A stretch of DNA of 14,235 bases, from NCBI GenBank assembly GCA_035623255.1, contig DASPTU010000111.1:1-14235 (forward strand), in the 5' to 3' direction. This document shows positions 12,939-14,235 of the stretch, piece after piece (the first letter of the stretch is position 1; the number at the start of each line of letters is the position of its first letter). The notes beneath the pieces are model-generated. The model ran no database searches. It was given only the letters and a program-made list of their open reading frames with translations, and had not been told where the DNA came from. The translations under genes were made by a program, and so were the position numbers. The stretch comes from JAFAGX01 sp035623255 (GTDB lineage Bacteria > Acidobacteriota > Terriglobia > Terriglobales > Acidobacteriaceae).

Positions 12939-14235
12939 TCAGACGCGGCCATTCAAACTGCCGCCCGCAGTCGCAGAGGCGGCGCCAGGCGAGGTCCAGA
13001 ATCGCGTGATTTCTTCGAGAGACTTGCCCCTGGTTTCCGGAACGAGCAGGCCGACAAGAACGACCGTCAACAGGGCTCCGGCGCTGAAGCACCAGAAAGT
13101 GCCATCCGACCCAAGGCGTTGTTGCATGATCGGGAACAGTTGATTGCCTAAATATCCAACCAGCCAAAGCGCAGTCGTAGCGATTGACATGCCGCGTCCG
13201 CGCACCTTGGTGGGATAAATTTCGGAGATGATCACCCAGCAGGCTACTCCGTTGCCAAAGGCGTGTCCGGCAACAAATGCCATAACAAAGATTAGAACCT
13301 CCAACCCGCTACCGTGTGTGTGATAGACCCAGCCGACCAGAGCTAACGAGACAAATTGCAACGCCGTTCCGCCAAGAATAAGTGTTTTTCTTCCGGCGCG
13401 GTCCACGAGCCAGAGAGCAAACAGCGTGAATACTAAATTGATCAAGCTCACCAATACCGATTGATAGAAGGCATCGCCGGCGGCAGTTCCAGCGGCACGA
13501 AAGACTTCAGGAAGGAACGAGAACAGAGGAGTGATTCCACTGATCTGTTGCAGACCTGCCAGCATGATGCCAAGTAACAACGGCCGCCGGAATGTGGTGA
13601 ACAGCTCTGTGATGTGTCCCTCTTCGCTCTCAAGGGATTCCTGAATTTCAGCGGCTTCCCGTTGTGCGGTTTCGGCATCGCTGATGCTCACAAGTGCACG
13701 CATTGCTTCGTTACGCCGGCCCATCTTCAATAGCCAACGTGGGCTTTCGACCGCGGGCAGAATCATGCCACCGAACAGGAGCGCAGGTGCAATTCCAGCG
13801 AAAAACATCCATCGCCAGCCGACAGAGATGTTCCAGGCCTCGTCCCCCATGCGCTGGATGAGCATATTGACGTAAACCGCCGCAAGAATTCCAACGACGA
13901 TACCCAACTGATAGAGGGTGACGCAGCGCCCGCGGATTCTTGTCGGCGCAATCTCAGCAATGTAGTTGGGTGAAATCACCGAAGCTGCCCCAATGCCCAG
14001 GCCGCCAATCACCCGCCACATAACGAACTGGCGGAGACTGGCGGCAAAAAGCATGCCGGCGGAGGACAGCGCAAAGCAGAGAGCACAGAGCGCGAGACCT
14101 TTCTTCTTGCCGAGATAGTCCGCGACAGTTCCGGCAATTGCGCAGCCAAATATGCACCCTACGAGCGCGCATCCCGCGGCCCATCCCGTGCCCGCAGCAT
14201 CGAGATGAAAGAGCCGGCTGAGATAGCCGATGGCG
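12939..14235 (-). CDS. Sugar porter family MFS transporter (5' partial)
   Basis: The frame stays open to the right edge (432 residues visible), so an N-terminal piece of the first helix is missing. The protein is an inner-membrane proton-coupled or facilitative sugar transporter of the XylE/GLUT type. Signatures in order: GTVADYLGKKK after helix 2, RVIGGLGIG and IAEIAPTRIRGR in helices 4-5, PAVESPRWLLKMGR after helix 6, QQISGIT in helix 7, LINLVFTLFALWLVDRAGRK (helix 8 and the loop that follows), ISEIYPTKVRGR, LWLVGY in helix 10, and VPETRGKSLEEI at the end of helix 12. The Asn that follows QQxxGI in characterised sugar porters is Thr here, and the aromatic pair after it is also changed. It converges with the SMP-30 gene. 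Substrate unknown. Confidence 0.92.
   Translation of the reverse strand, partial: AIGYLSRLFHLDAAGTGWAAGCALVGCIFGCAIAGTVADYLGKKKGLALCALCFALSSAGMLFAASLRQFVMWRVIGGLGIGAASVISPNYIAEIAPTRIRGRCVTLYQLGIVVGILAAVYVNMLIQRMGDEAWNISVGWRWMFFAGIAPALLFGGMILPAVESPRWLLKMGRRNEAMRALVSISDAETAQREAAEIQESLESEEGHITELFTTFRRPLLLGIMLAGLQQISGITPLFSFLPEVFRAAGTAAGDAFYQSVLVSLINLVFTLFALWLVDRAGRKTLILGGTALQFVSLALVGWVYHTHGSGLEVLIFVMAFVAGHAFGNGVACWVIISEIYPTKVRGRGMSIATTALWLVGYLGNQLFPIMQQRLGSDGTFWCFSAGALLTVVLVGLLVPETRGKSLEEITRFWTSPGAASATAGGSLNGRV

Overview
The window is moderately GC-rich, densely coded bacterial DNA with many GTG starts and clear Shine-Dalgarno (SD) sites. The gene families and their architecture best fit a soil Acidobacteriota genome: a surface protein with Ig-like repeats and an embedded membrane module, a DUF2007-type protein, a large exported M28 peptidase, a Tat-exported M24 peptidase and a sugar porter. 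This taxonomic call is inference; there is no rRNA or other marker gene to prove it.

Layout. Bases 1-600 (+) are the 3' end of an Ig-like repeat surface protein. Bases 684-1142 (+) encode a DUF2007-like protein with a C-terminal zinc ribbon. Bases 1293-2537 (+) encode an EAL-HDOD signalling protein. Bases 2538-2899 hold no gene but may contain a promoter, a long leader and a short repeat. Bases 2900-3541 (+) encode a receiver-like protein with an Arg/Gly-rich tail. Bases 3604-5086 (-) hold three genes in one direction: a small helical protein, an RlpA-type lipoprotein (DPBB plus SPOR) whose start codon is abnormal, and a HIT-family nucleotide hydrolase. Bases 5380-6909 (+) hold mutY followed by a thioredoxin-fold redoxin gene, plausibly a pair dealing with oxidative damage.

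Bases 7105-8802 (+) encode a secreted M28 peptidase and 9080-10363 (+) a Tat-exported M24 (Xaa-Pro) peptidase. This M24 gene overlaps tail to tail with an aminotransferase gene (10354-11598, -) through a shared 10-bp palindrome. Peptidases plus aminotransferase suggest peptide and amino-acid scavenging. A tRNA-Pro(CGG) gene lies at 11813-11889 and is followed by a short orphan reading frame that overlaps the SMP-30/gluconolactonase gene (12029-12931, +) by ATGA. A sugar-porter MFS gene (12939 to the right edge, -) converges on it, so the right end looks like a sugar or sugar-acid utilisation patch.

I see no CRISPR array, insertion sequence, phage genes or recognisable defence system. Most of the window is ordinary chromosomal content. 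The points most worth a second look are the split Ig-like domain, the RlpA gene without a normal start codon behind a small unknown protein, the RGG-tailed pseudo-receiver, and the orphan frame between tRNA-Pro and the SMP-30 gene.
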